Made by a program: the position numbers and the translations under genes. A stretch of DNA of 64,000 nt from Zoogloea oryzae (GTDB lineage: Bacteria; Pseudomonadota; Gammaproteobacteria; Burkholderiales; Rhodocyclaceae): assembly GCF_030161255.1 (NCBI RefSeq), contig NZ_BSPX01000013.1, positions 5,555 through 69,554 on the forward strand. The letters are read 5' to 3'. This document shows positions 16,242-25,216 of this stretch, one piece after another. The notes beneath the pieces are model-generated. The model was not told where the DNA came from and searched no databases. It was given only the letters and a program-made list of their open reading frames with translations. Positions within the stretch are counted from its first letter, which is position 1. The number at the start of each line of letters is the position of its first letter.

Positions 16242-17084
16242 TCAGGCCGCCAGATCGAGTGCAGCCAGCCGGCGCACCACCCCTTCCACGCAGCGACCGC
16301 CTTCGAGGAAGACCAGATCGGGGAAGGCCAGCATCCGGGCGATCGCGATGCCGCGCCCGTGGGGCTCGACCGAGCGCGCCGGATTGAGGTTGAGATAAGG
16401 CCCCGGATCGAAACCGTTGCCCTGATCGCGGATCAGGAAGCGCACTTCCCGCGGGCGCAGCTCCACCCGCAGGTAGGCAAAACGTTCGAGATAGGCCGGC
16501 GTGTCGAGCAGGCGCTCGACCTCGTTACGCCACGCGCCACAGCTCATCAGCTCGCCCTTGCGCACGAAGCCCAGCCCCAGGTTGCCGTGCTCCACGGCGT
16601 TGAGCATCAGCTCGGAAAGGGCGATCTGCACCATCTCGGATTCGGGGCACAGCCCCGCCACCAGCTGCGACAGGCCGGTGACATCCTCCAGGGTACGGAA
16701 CGGGAAATAGCCACCCGCCGGCGCGCTCACGCCACCCCACGGCAGGGCCAGCGCCGCCACCAGCGCCTGACGCTCGAACGGCTTGACCAGGAAACCCGAC
16801 ACCGTGGCGTACAGCCCGGTCTCCACCGCCAGCAGATCCTCGGCCTCCAGCAGCAGGGTGACCTGCACGCCGGCATCCTTGAGCACGGCCAGCAGCGCGA
16901 GCGAGCACTCGTCCGACGACACATCGACGATCACCCGATCGCCGAGCGTCAGTTCGTCCGTGAGGCGCACGCACGCCTCGAGACAGGCCAGCGGCCTGCA
17001 CTCGTACCCGGCCGGCGCCAGCCAAGCCTCGATCTGCCCTGCCAACTGGGGATTATCCCCCACCAGCCAGATGCGACTCGCCAT
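16242..17084 (-). CDS. Receiver-HATPase regulator, second copy
   Basis: 280 residues, same architecture as the 7240-8157 product. The N-terminal receiver is degenerate (IWLVGDNPQ with a single acid; acceptor region VIVDVSSDE; Lys retained in LVKPFER). The C-terminal HATPase_c domain has LSELMLNAVEHGNLG, RDQGNGFDP and HGRGIAIAR. The shared ELxxNxxEHGNLG N-box shows they are paralogues. A receiver lacking the normal acidic pocket suggests phosphorylation-independent control or a dominant partner role. The ATG at 17084 leaves a 22-base gap after cbiX; the longer frame from 17174 would overlap that gene and add an untypical N-terminus. Probably an anti-sigma-type serine kinase. Confidence 0.78.
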   Translation of the reverse strand: MASRIWLVGDNPQLAGQIEAWLAPAGYECRPLACLEACVRLTDELTLGDRVIVDVSSDECSLALLAVLKDAGVQVTLLLEAEDLLAVETGLYATVSGFLVKPFERQALVAALALPWGGVSAPAGGYFPFRTLEDVTGLSQLVAGLCPESEMVQIALSELMLNAVEHGNLGLGFVRKGELMSCGAWRNEVERLLDTPAYLERFAYLRVELRPREVRFLIRDQGNGFDPGPYLNLNPARSVEPHGRGIAIARMLAFPDLVFLEGGRCVEGVVRRLAALDLAA

Positions 17085-17106
17085 CGAACCCCAGACCTCC
17101 CCTGTC

Positions 17107-17493
17107 TCAGTCGGCCGACGCAACACCGCCAGCCCCCGCCGCATAAACCGCCATCGCCTGCACCACCCCGGCATCCTCGCCGACGGCCGTGACCAGCTCG
17201 ATCCGGCACGCCGGATGCTTGGCCTGCACCGCCTCGATCAGCGCCGGCACGTCGCGCTTCAGGTGCCCGCCCTGGGCCAGGAACAGCGGCACCACGCGCA
17301 CCACCTCCGCGCCCGAGGCCGCCGCCGCTTCCACGGCCTCGGCCAGGGTCGGCGTCATCAGTTCGAGAAACGCCACGCTGACCAGCGTGCCCGGACGCAG
17401 CCGACGCACCTCCTCAGCCACCCGCTGGGCCGGCAGGGCCCAGATCGGATCACGCGCCCCGTGGGCAAACAGTACGATTGCTTCCTGCGACAT
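17107..17493 (-). CDS. cbiX: CbiX/SirB-type chelatase (short form)
   Basis: 128-residue single-domain CbiX protein of the class that inserts Co2+ or Fe2+ into sirohydrochlorin. The expected active-site His is in LFAHGARDP near the N-terminus and the second His in PLFLAQGGHLKRDVP (~80), the usual two-histidine pattern. Full-length SirB/CbiX proteins are about twice as long; the short forms act as homodimers. Siroheme is the cofactor of assimilatory nitrite and sulfite reductases, which fits the nitrate genes nearby, though they are not in one operon. Co-directional with the receiver-HATPase gene downstream. Confidence 0.82.
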   Translation of the reverse strand: MSQEAIVLFAHGARDPIWALPAQRVAEEVRRLRPGTLVSVAFLELMTPTLAEAVEAAAASGAEVVRVVPLFLAQGGHLKRDVPALIEAVQAKHPACRIELVTAVGEDAGVVQAMAVYAAGAGGVASAD

Positions 17494-17710
17494 CCATCAC
17501 TCCCGAGTCTGGCCGGCTTGCCGGCACAGACCATCGATCAACCTGACCAGTCCTTTCGGACCAGCATCAAAGGGCGACAACGCCCTCGCTGGAAGCAGAC
17601 CAGTCTTTACAAGATGTTAAACCGTGCAAAGGCTTGTCCATGCTCAAATCCGCGTTCCCGCCCAACTTCCTGCAGCCGCGTGTGAAATAGTCCCGGTTGC
17701 CACTGAATTC

Positions 17711-18538
17711 ATGACTAAAGTTATAGCCCTCATTGCCGCCGCCACATCGCTGATCGCCAATGCCCACGCCGGGTTCCGGCCCGAAGCGGTGCCCGGCGGT
17801 GTCGCCGAGATCCATGTCGCCCCGGCCGGCTCGCCGCGCCCCGAAGTGCGCTTCGGCGGGCGCCCGGTGCTCCTCCAGCAACAGCGCGACGGCTGGCACG
17901 CGCTGGTCGGCCTGTCCCTCGACACCCCGGTCGGCGACCAGACCCTCGAAGTCGGCCCCGAAGGCCAGGCCCGCAGCCTGAGCTTTCCGGTGATGCCCAA
18001 GGCCTATCCGGTCCAGAAGCTCACCATCAAGAACCCCAAGATGGTCACCCCCGACCCCGCCGACGTGGCCCGCATCGACGCCGAACGCAAGCGCCAGCTG
18101 GACATCCGCAGCCAGTTCCGCGACGTGCCGGTGCCCCGCGCCGACCTCACCCTGCCTGCCGAAGGCCGCCTGTCGAGCCGCTTCGGCCTGCGCCGGGTAT
18201 TCAACGGCGAACCCCGCGCGCCCCACACCGGGCTCGACGTGGCGGTGCCCACCGGCACCCCCATCCGCGCCCCCGCCGACGGCGTCGTCACGCTGGTGGA
18301 CGACCTCTACTTCAACGGCAAGACGGTCTTCGTGGACCACGGCCAGGGCTTCGTCACGATGGTCTGCCACCTCAGCGACACCACCGTGACGCCCGGCCAG
18401 CCGGTGCGCCGGGGCGAGGTGCTGGGGCAGTCGGGCATGAGCGGCCGCGCCACCGGCCCGCACCTGCACTGGAGCGTCTATCTCAACGGCGCGGCGGTGG
18501 ACCCGGCGCTCTTCATCACCCCGCCGCCAGCGCGTTGA
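17711..18538 (+). CDS. Secreted M23 (LytM) peptidase
   Basis: 275-residue periplasmic protein with an N-terminal signal peptide (VIALIAAATSLIANAHA). After an N-terminal beta domain and a basic linker, the C-terminal LytM fold (~155-270) shows the zinc ligands: HTGLDVAVPTGTPI (HxxxD) and PHLHWSVY (HxH). It is therefore likely to cleave peptidoglycan cross-links. The ATG at 17711 is chosen because the signal peptide starts there; the upstream in-frame extension is uncharged coding noise. It overlaps convergently by 23 bases with tcdA. Divergent from cbiX across a 217-base gap. Confidence 0.86.
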   Translation: MTKVIALIAAATSLIANAHAGFRPEAVPGGVAEIHVAPAGSPRPEVRFGGRPVLLQQQRDGWHALVGLSLDTPVGDQTLEVGPEGQARSLSFPVMPKAYPVQKLTIKNPKMVTPDPADVARIDAERKRQLDIRSQFRDVPVPRADLTLPAEGRLSSRFGLRRVFNGEPRAPHTGLDVAVPTGTPIRAPADGVVTLVDDLYFNGKTVFVDHGQGFVTMVCHLSDTTVTPGQPVRRGEVLGQSGMSGRATGPHLHWSVYLNGAAVDPALFITPPPAR

Positions 18539-19301
18539 TCGCCCGCGCCGCGGCAAACATCCCGACGCAGGCCGTCACCGTGACGATCGAGCCAAAGCCG
18601 GCGCAGTTGAGGCCGGCCGGGCCCGTGGCGGGCAGCTCGCAGGCCGCCTCCGGCGCGGGGTAGCGCAGCGGCTCGGTGGAGAACACCGCCTCCACGCCAA
18701 ATTTCTTCTTCGGGTCGCGGGTGAAACCGTGGCCCTTGCGCAGCTGCCCGCGCACCTTGGCGAGCAGCGGGTCCTGAATCGTCCGCGAAAGATCATCCAC
18801 GCGGATCTGGGTCGGGTCGATCTGCCCGCCGGCCGCGCCGCAGGTCACCACCGGCACACCCGCGCCGCGGCAGAAGGCGATCATCGCCACCTTCACCCGC
18901 ACCGAATCGATGGCGTCGATCACGTAGTCGAAGCCCGCGCCCAGCAGTTCGGCGCAGTTGTCGGTGGTCACGAAATCATCCACCACCGCCACCTGGCAGG
19001 CCGGGTTGTAGCCGGCGATCCGCTCGCGCATCGCGTCCACCTTGGCCTGGCCGAGGGTCGCGTCGCTGGCGTGGATCTGGCGGTTGATGTTCGACTCCGC
19101 CACGTGGTCCAGGTCGATCAGCGTGAGCCGGCCCACGCCGCTGCGGGCCAGCGCCTCCACCGCCCACGAACCCACCCCGCCGATGCCCACCACGCACACA
19201 TGCGCCGCCGCCAGCCGGACCCGGCCGGCATCGCCGTAGAGTCGGGCAAGGCCGCCAAAGCGACGGGCGTCGTCGGGCGCGGAGAGATCGGGGTTTTCCA
19301 T
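18516..19301 (-). CDS. tcdA: tRNA threonylcarbamoyladenosine dehydratase TcdA
   Basis: 261-residue E1-like (ThiF/MoeB fold) enzyme that cyclises t6A37 of ANN-decoding tRNAs to ct6A using ATP. The nucleotide-binding loop VVGIGGVGSWAVEALARSG lies at ~38-56. The next strand ends in LIDLDHV, with SNINRQ after it as in other TcdA/CsdL proteins. VVTCGAAGG and a C-terminal hydrophobic segment are also typical. Length and order match E. coli TcdA (268). Encoded alone, convergent with the M23 gene and divergent from the HAD gene. Confidence 0.9.
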   Translation of the reverse strand: MENPDLSAPDDARRFGGLARLYGDAGRVRLAAAHVCVVGIGGVGSWAVEALARSGVGRLTLIDLDHVAESNINRQIHASDATLGQAKVDAMRERIAGYNPACQVAVVDDFVTTDNCAELLGAGFDYVIDAIDSVRVKVAMIAFCRGAGVPVVTCGAAGGQIDPTQIRVDDLSRTIQDPLLAKVRGQLRKGHGFTRDPKKKFGVEAVFSTEPLRYPAPEAACELPATGPAGLNCAGFGSIVTVTACVGMFAAARAINALAAG

Positions 19302-19387
19302 GGCGGCAGAACGGAAGGGCGGAACGAGCGCGCAAATATACCCGAGCGGGCGATAATCACGCCCGCCTTCCCAACGCGCCCATCGCC

Positions 19388-20044
19388 ATGCCCCGCTACA
19401 GCCACATCCTGTTCGACCTCGACGGCACCCTCATCGACTCCGCCCCGGCCATCCTCGCCAGCTTCCGCGACGCCTTCGCCCGCGCCGGCCTGACGCCGGT
19501 CATCCCCATCGACGACAGCATCATCGGCCCGCCGCTCACCGAAACCCTGCAGCTGCTCGCCGGAAGCACCGACGCGGCGCTCATCGACCGCCTCGCCGAC
19601 GGCTTCAAGGCCAGCTACGACACCGAAGGCTACAAGGCCACCGCCCCCTACGCTGGCGTCGGCGAGATGCTCGCCAGCCTCAAGGCGGCCGGCTTCAGCC
19701 TCGCCATCGCCACCAACAAGCGCATCCACCCCACCCGGCTGATCCTCGATCACCTGGGCTGGCTGGGGCATTTCGACCACATCTACGCCCTCGACCTGTT
19801 CTCGCCGCGCCTGCCCCACAAGGCGGCGATGATCGGACGGCTGCTGGCCGATCACGAGATCCCGGTGGCCACCTCGATCTACATCGGCGACCGCAGCGAG
19901 GACGGCGAATCCGCCGACGCCAACCAGCTGCCCTTCCTCGCCGCCACCTGGGGCTACGGCAGCATCGCGCCCGAAGAAATGCCGCCCCACTGGCGCGCGG
20001 TGGGCACGCCGGACGCCATGCTGGCGGCGCTGCTCGCGGACTGA
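19388..20044 (+). CDS. HAD-family phosphatase (phosphoglycolate phosphatase-like)
   Basis: 218-residue HAD subfamily IA hydrolase. Motif I DLDGTLIDS (~10-18) carries the nucleophile and acid/base aspartates. Motif II is IATNKR, motif III the Lys around PHKAAMI, and motif IV YIGDRSEDGESA. The alpha-helical cap after motif I is typical of Gph/PGPase-like enzymes. It may clear 2-phosphoglycolate, which would suit a Calvin-cycle organism, but the true substrate cannot be read from sequence. Isolated gene, divergent from tcdA. Confidence 0.8.
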   Translation: MPRYSHILFDLDGTLIDSAPAILASFRDAFARAGLTPVIPIDDSIIGPPLTETLQLLAGSTDAALIDRLADGFKASYDTEGYKATAPYAGVGEMLASLKAAGFSLAIATNKRIHPTRLILDHLGWLGHFDHIYALDLFSPRLPHKAAMIGRLLADHEIPVATSIYIGDRSEDGESADANQLPFLAATWGYGSIAPEEMPPHWRAVGTPDAMLAALLAD

Positions 20045-20122
20045 ATCCGAATAGCATTACCGGCGGAGATTCGCTAGACTTGCATGCTTTGCAAATATTT
20101 GCAGATTCCAGTGCAGCTCACG

Positions 20123-20704
20123 ATGACCCGCTTCAGACTCGACCGCCCCGCCTCCGCGCTCCTCGCCACCCTGCTCCTCGGCCTCGTGGCCAGTGATCCC
20201 GCCGACGCCCGGCGCGTCGGCGGCGGTCGCAGCAGCGGCATGAGCCGCTCGACCAGCATCACCGAGGCCCCGCTGCGCCCCGTCGCCGTGCGCAGCACCA
20301 CCATCCAGGGCGCCAGCGCCCAGGCCGTGCCGGCCACCGCCACCCACCTCCCGATTCAGGAAATCGGCCGGGAAAGCGCGCTCCTGATCCGCCGCGCCAA
20401 CCTCGAAGCCCGGCAACAAGAGCGGCTCGAGGCGGCCAACCGGCGCATCGGCGGCGGCGAGGCCGCAGTCCCCGTCAATGGCGCCGCCGACGCGCTCGCG
20501 CCGGTCGCCAGCCTCCCCGTGCAGGTGCCCACCGCCGCCCTGCCCACGGTCCGCACCCTGCGCAACGCCGAGTCCGGGTTCAACCACTTCACGGCCCTGC
20601 CGGTGGTGGCCAGCGCCTGCGAGATCAAGCCGGTGATGCGCGACGACGACTACATCGCCTGCGGCGCCAATCCCCCCGAATCCCCCATGGGCAACCGGCG
20701 CTGA
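20123..20704 (+). CDS. Secreted hypothetical protein
   Basis: 193 residues with a signal peptide (ALLATLLLGLVASDPADA). The mature part begins with a Gly/Arg/Ser-rich stretch (RRVGGGRSSGMSRSTS), then a charged, probably helical section (ANLEARQQERLEAANRR) and a short tail with two cysteines (ASACEIK, YIACGAN). No family is recognised. The ATG at 20123 is preferred over 20084 because the signal peptide begins there. It stands alone between the HAD gene and the sugar operon. Confidence 0.6.
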   Translation: MTRFRLDRPASALLATLLLGLVASDPADARRVGGGRSSGMSRSTSITEAPLRPVAVRSTTIQGASAQAVPATATHLPIQEIGRESALLIRRANLEARQQERLEAANRRIGGGEAAVPVNGAADALAPVASLPVQVPTAALPTVRTLRNAESGFNHFTALPVVASACEIKPVMRDDDYIACGANPPESPMGNRR

Positions 20705-20803
20705 TCCCACGCCGGAAGAATAACCCCCTCTTTTCCCCCCTGTTCCGCCCTAAGCCCTTCCACCGCCACGCATAACATCGTCCCCATCCTTCATGGAGCG
20801 ACG

Positions 20804-21580
20804 ATGAAAGCCGTGATTCTCGCGGGTGGCCTCGGCACCCGCATCAGCGAAGAGACCGTCAACCGCCCGAAGCCGATGATCGGCATCGGCGGTCGGCCCA
20901 TTCTCTGGCACATCATGAAGATCTACTCGGCCCACGGCATTCACGACTTCGTGATCTGCTGCGGCTACATGGGCTACGTGATCAAGGAGTACTTCGCCAA
21001 CTACTTCCTGCACATGTCGGACGTCACCTTCGACATGACCCACAACCGCATGGAGATCCACGAGCGCCACGCCGAACCGTGGCGCGTCACCCTGGTGGAT
21101 ACCGGCGACAGCACCCAGACTGGCGGCCGCCTCGCCCGGGTGCGCCAGTACGTGCAGGACGAAGACGCCTTCTGCTTCACCTACGGCGACGGCGTGGCCG
21201 ACATCGACGTCAGCGCCGAGATCGCCTTTCACAAGGCCCACGGCAAGCTCGCCACGGTAGCCGCGGTGCAGCCCCCGGGCCGCTTCGGCGCCCTCAAGAT
21301 CGCAAGCGGTGGCTGCGTCAGCGCCTTTGTCGAGAAGCCCCTGGGCGACGGCGGCTTCATCAATGGCGGCTTCTTCGTGCTGTCGCCCAAGGTGCTCGAC
21401 TACATCAACGATGGCGACCAAACCATCTTCGAAGGCCCGGTGCTCGCCCAGCTCATCGCCAGAAAGCAGCTTGCCGCCTTCCAGCACACCGGTTTCTGGC
21501 GCCCGATGGACACCCTGCGCGACAAGACCCTCCTCGAAGAACTCTGGCAGAGCGGCGAGGCGCCATGGAAAACCTGGTGA
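20804..21580 (+). CDS. rfbF: Glucose-1-phosphate cytidylyltransferase
   Basis: 258-residue nucleotidyltransferase making CDP-glucose from CTP and glucose-1-phosphate, the first committed step to CDP-3,6-dideoxyhexoses. The signature AGGLGTRISEETVNRPKPM lies at the N-terminus. TYGDGVADID holds the metal/nucleotide aspartates, and VEKPLGDGGFINGGFFV is typical of RfbF. Length equals the family norm (257). First gene of a long operon; it overlaps rfbG by 16 bases. Confidence 0.95.
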   Translation: MKAVILAGGLGTRISEETVNRPKPMIGIGGRPILWHIMKIYSAHGIHDFVICCGYMGYVIKEYFANYFLHMSDVTFDMTHNRMEIHERHAEPWRVTLVDTGDSTQTGGRLARVRQYVQDEDAFCFTYGDGVADIDVSAEIAFHKAHGKLATVAAVQPPGRFGALKIASGGCVSAFVEKPLGDGGFINGGFFVLSPKVLDYINDGDQTIFEGPVLAQLIARKQLAAFQHTGFWRPMDTLRDKTLLEELWQSGEAPWKTW

Positions 21581-22632
21581 ACGCCGCCTTCTGGCGCGGC
21601 CGGCGGGTTTTCGTCACCGGCCACACCGGCTTCAAGGGTGGCTGGCTCGCCCTGTGGCTGCAGGAAATGGGCGCGGAGGTCCACGGCTTCGCCCTCGCCC
21701 CGGCCACCGACCCGGCCCTCTTCGACGTGGCCGCCGTCGGCCGCGGCATGCACTCCACCATCGGCGACGTGCGCGACTACCCGGCGCTCCTCGCGGCAAT
21801 GCAGGCCGCCCGGCCCGAGATCGTCCTCCACCTGGCCGCCCAGCCGCTGGTGCCGCTGTCCTACGAAACCCCGGTGGACACCTTCGCCACCAACGCCATG
21901 GGCACCGTCCATCTGCTCGAGGCCTGCCGCCACGTGGCCGGCATCCGGGCGATCGTGGTGGTCAGCAGCGACAAGTGCTACGAGAACCGCGAGCAGCTCT
22001 GGGGCTACCGCGAGACCGACCCGATGGGCGGCCACGACCCTTACTCCGCCAGCAAGGGTTGCACCGAACTGATCGTCGCCAGCTACCGGCGTTCGTTCCT
22101 CGCCGCGGCGGGCATTCCGCTCGCCAGCGCCCGCGCCGGCAACGTGATCGGCGGCGGCGACTGGACACCCAGCCGGCTGGTGCCCGACGTGCTCGCCGCC
22201 TTCACCGCCGGGCAGCCCGTCACCCTGCGCAGCCCCGGCGCGATCCGCCCCTGGCAGCACGTGCTCGAACCGCTCTCCGGCTATCTGCAGCTCGCCGAAC
22301 GCCTCGTGAATGACGGCGCCGCCTTCGCCGACGGCTGGAACTTCGGCCCCGACGAAACCGACGCCCGCAGCGTCGCCTGGGTCGTGCAGCAGCTCGCCGA
22401 AGGCTGGGGCCCGGCCGCCCACTGGGCCAGCGCCGCCACGCCCCAGGTGCACGAGGCCCACACCCTCAAGCTCGACTGCACCAAGGCCCGCGTCCGCCTG
22501 GGCTGGCGCCCCCACTGGCGGGCCGACGAAGCCGTGGCGCGCAGCCTCGCCTGGTATCAAGCCTGGCAGAACGGCGCCGACATGCACCGCTACACCCTCG
22601 ACGAAATCGCCGCCTTCGGAAGCACCCCATGA
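21565..22632 (+). CDS. rfbG: CDP-glucose 4,6-dehydratase
   Basis: 355-residue extended SDR that converts CDP-glucose to CDP-4-dehydro-6-deoxyglucose with tightly bound NAD. Rossmann motif TGHTGFKGGW is at ~18-27. The catalytic tyrosine and lysine lie in DPYSASKGCTE, and the Ser/Asp region is VVSSDKCYEN. AGNVIGGGDW is characteristic of RfbG. The internal ATG at 21565 is used rather than the much longer frame, whose upstream part is a shadow of rfbF. Stop overlaps the rfbH start (ATGA). Confidence 0.94.
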   Translation: MENLVNAAFWRGRRVFVTGHTGFKGGWLALWLQEMGAEVHGFALAPATDPALFDVAAVGRGMHSTIGDVRDYPALLAAMQAARPEIVLHLAAQPLVPLSYETPVDTFATNAMGTVHLLEACRHVAGIRAIVVVSSDKCYENREQLWGYRETDPMGGHDPYSASKGCTELIVASYRRSFLAAAGIPLASARAGNVIGGGDWTPSRLVPDVLAAFTAGQPVTLRSPGAIRPWQHVLEPLSGYLQLAERLVNDGAAFADGWNFGPDETDARSVAWVVQQLAEGWGPAAHWASAATPQVHEAHTLKLDCTKARVRLGWRPHWRADEAVARSLAWYQAWQNGADMHRYTLDEIAAFGSTP

Positions 22633-24002
22633 GCATCATCCGCCAGACCCTCACCCCCGGCGCCGACGGCAGCCTGCAGCTGGATCTCTCCGCCCACCCC
22701 GAGCTCGCCGGGCAGGAACTCGAAGTCATCGTCCGCCCCGCCCGCGCCGCCGCCACGCCCCGCGACTGGCGCCCGGGCATCGACCCGGTGCCGCCCTCCG
22801 GCAAGGTGGTCGGCGATCCCGAGAAGGACGCGATGATCGACGCGGCCCTCGACGCCTGGCTCACCACCGGCCGCTTCAACGACGCCTTCGAGGCGCGCCT
22901 TGCGGAGTTCGTCGGCACCGCCTACGCGCTCACCGTCAATTCCGGCTCGTCGGCCAATCTGGTGGCCTTCTCCACCCTCACCTCACCCAAGCTGGGTGAG
23001 CGGGCCATCCAGCCCGGCGACGAGGTCATCACCGTCGCCGCCGGCTTTCCCACCACCGTCAATCCGATCATCCAGAACGGCGCGGTGCCGGTGTTCGTCG
23101 ACGCCACCCTGCCCGGCTACAACATCGACGTGGGCATGCTCGAAGCCGCGCTCTCGCCGCGCACCAAGGCGGTGATGATCGCCCACACCCTCGGCAACCC
23201 CTTCGACCTCACCGCCGTGTGCGCCTTCTGCGAAGCCCACGGCCTGTGGCTGGTGGAAGACTGCTGCGACGCCCTCGGCTCCACCTGGAAGGGCCGCAAG
23301 GTCGGCACCTTCGGGCACCTGGCCACCCTGTCGTTCTACCCCGCCCACCACATCACCATGGGCGAAGGCGGCGCGGTGCTCACCAGCGACCCGAGCCTGC
23401 GCCAGATCGCCGAATCCTTCCGCGACTGGGGCCGCGACTGCTGGTGCAAGCCCGGATGCGACAACACCTGCGGCAAGCGCTTCGGCTGGCAGCTGGGCAG
23501 CCTCCCGCCGGGCTACGACCACAAGTACACCTACAGCCACATTGGCTACAACCTCAAGATCACCGACATGCAGGCCGCCTGCGGGCTGGCCCAGCTCAAT
23601 CGGCTCGAAGGCTTCATCGCCGCCCGCAAGCGCAACTTCGCGCGGCTCACCGATGCGCTCGCCGACGCGCGGGATCTCCTCGTGCTGCCCGAAGCCACGC
23701 CCGGCAGCGATCCGTCGTGGTTCGGCTATCCGATCACCCTGCGCCCGGAGGCCGGCGTCAATCGCGTCGATCTGCTGCAATACCTCGACCAGCACAAGAT
23801 CGGCACCCGCCTGCTGTTTGCCGGCAACCTCGTCCGCCAGCCCTCGATGGCCGGACGCAACTTCCGCGTCGTCGGCGAGCTGCCGGTGGCCGACCGCATC
23901 ATGCGGGACACCTTCTGGATCGGCGTGTGGCCGGGGCTCACCAGTGCACAGCTCGACTACACCGCCGAAATGATCCGCCGCTTCATCGGCGTCGATTTCT
24001 GA
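22629..24002 (+). CDS. rfbH: CDP-4-dehydro-6-deoxyglucose 3-dehydrase (E1)
   Basis: 457-residue PMP- and [2Fe-2S]-dependent dehydrase that removes the C3 hydroxyl on the path to 3,6-dideoxyhexoses. It has the DegT/DnrJ aminotransferase fold, but the PLP lysine is replaced by His240 (SFYPAH-HITMGEGG), the hallmark of E1. The cysteines in DCWCKPGCDNTCG supply the iron-sulfur cluster. The first ~45 residues (RQTLTPGADGSLQLDL...LEVIVRPARA) form an unusual beta-rich extension before the normal start region (GIDPVPPSGKV). The electron-donating partner E3 (AscD/DdhD) is not in the window. Confidence 0.94.
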   Translation: MSIIRQTLTPGADGSLQLDLSAHPELAGQELEVIVRPARAAATPRDWRPGIDPVPPSGKVVGDPEKDAMIDAALDAWLTTGRFNDAFEARLAEFVGTAYALTVNSGSSANLVAFSTLTSPKLGERAIQPGDEVITVAAGFPTTVNPIIQNGAVPVFVDATLPGYNIDVGMLEAALSPRTKAVMIAHTLGNPFDLTAVCAFCEAHGLWLVEDCCDALGSTWKGRKVGTFGHLATLSFYPAHHITMGEGGAVLTSDPSLRQIAESFRDWGRDCWCKPGCDNTCGKRFGWQLGSLPPGYDHKYTYSHIGYNLKITDMQAACGLAQLNRLEGFIAARKRNFARLTDALADARDLLVLPEATPGSDPSWFGYPITLRPEAGVNRVDLLQYLDQHKIGTRLLFAGNLVRQPSMAGRNFRVVGELPVADRIMRDTFWIGVWPGLTSAQLDYTAEMIRRFIGVDF

Positions 24003-24016
24003 GCGCCCACGTCGCC

Positions 24017-25216
24017 ATGGTCGTCAGCAGCCACCGCGCCTGCCCCTTGTGCGGCAACCCCACGCCGGACGAACTGGGCTGGATACACCTTCCCCAGATC
24101 AGCGGCTCGCCGCTTCCGGATGGCTACCGGCTGGTGGCCTGCACACCTTGCGATTTCGCCTACGCGGACACCCCGGCGCCCCAGTCTGCGTACGACACCT
24201 ATTACCGGACCCAGGCCAAGTACGGCGGCCCAACCGGTACAGGCGGGGGGATCGACGCGGCGGATCGGCAGCGCCTGGACGAGCTCGCCGACCGCCTGAC
24301 GGCCTGGCTTCCCCGGCACGACGCGCGCGTCCTCGACATTGGCTGCGGTGCGGGCGGACTGTTGCAGACCCTGCAACGGCGAGGCCACACCCACGCCGAA
24401 GGCATCGACCCCGATCCCGCCGCCGCCCAGGCGGCCCGCCAACGTGGCCTGACCGTGCACACCGGGCTTGCCGCCGAAACGCCCACGGTACTGGCGGGGC
24501 GGCAATTCGACCTCATCGTGATGTCGCATGTCGCCGAGCATCTGCGCGACTTCGACGCGTTCGATCATCTGCCCGCACTACTCGCCCCCGGTGGCACGCT
24601 CTACGTGGAAGTCCCCGATCCCCGACACTATCGCTGCGGCGAACGGCCGCCGTTGTATTACGTCGATAGCGAGCACATCAACCACTTCAGCCCCCACGCC
24701 CTCGCCCGGCTGTTCTCGCGGATGGGCCTCCTGCCCCGCGGCTTCACGGAGCCCCCCCTCACCCTCGCCGACGGCACGTCCTATCCGGCCCTGGCCGGCA
24801 TTGCCGGCGCGGCGACTGGCGACACGGGCGCCGCGCCGGCGCCAGACATGCTGCCCCGCCTGCGGGACTATCTCGCCGACAGCCTGCGGCGGACCGCATC
24901 AGCGTGGCGCATTGCGCCCCCCCTTGGCCCCGGCCCGGTGCTGGTCTGGGGCGCCGGCTCGTGGGCCCAGCGCCTCACCGGACAGGGCGCCATCCCGATT
25001 CAGCAAGTCTGCGCCTTCCTCGACAACGCCCCCAACAAGCAGGGCCTCACTTTCGCTGGCAAACCCATCGTCTCCCCCGCCGAGGGACTAAGTCGTCACC
25101 CGGACGCGCAAGTTCTTGTCTGCGTTGCCGTAAACCCGACTCAGATCGCGGCAGAGCTGCAACGCCTCGAACCGGGCAACCCTCGTATCCCGCACTTCAT
25201 CACCGACCGAGCATGA
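24017..25216 (+). CDS. SAM-dependent C-methyltransferase-like protein
   Basis: 399 residues. The N-terminal zinc-ribbon-like segment has paired cysteines (CPLCGNP and CTPC). A class I methyltransferase core follows (VLDIGCGAGGLLQTL; EGIDPDP; MSHVAEHL). A C-terminal Rossmann-like domain contains LVWGAGSWAQRL. This three-part build is that of sugar C-methyltransferases (TylC3/NovU type, Methyltransf_13/23/14), which add a methyl branch to a keto-deoxy sugar. The ATG at 24017, 14 bases after rfbH, is used; a GTG at 24011 is possible. Substrate is probably the RfbH product or a derivative. Confidence 0.8.
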   Translation: MVVSSHRACPLCGNPTPDELGWIHLPQISGSPLPDGYRLVACTPCDFAYADTPAPQSAYDTYYRTQAKYGGPTGTGGGIDAADRQRLDELADRLTAWLPRHDARVLDIGCGAGGLLQTLQRRGHTHAEGIDPDPAAAQAARQRGLTVHTGLAAETPTVLAGRQFDLIVMSHVAEHLRDFDAFDHLPALLAPGGTLYVEVPDPRHYRCGERPPLYYVDSEHINHFSPHALARLFSRMGLLPRGFTEPPLTLADGTSYPALAGIAGAATGDTGAAPAPDMLPRLRDYLADSLRRTASAWRIAPPLGPGPVLVWGAGSWAQRLTGQGAIPIQQVCAFLDNAPNKQGLTFAGKPIVSPAEGLSRHPDAQVLVCVAVNPTQIAAELQRLEPGNPRIPHFITDRA

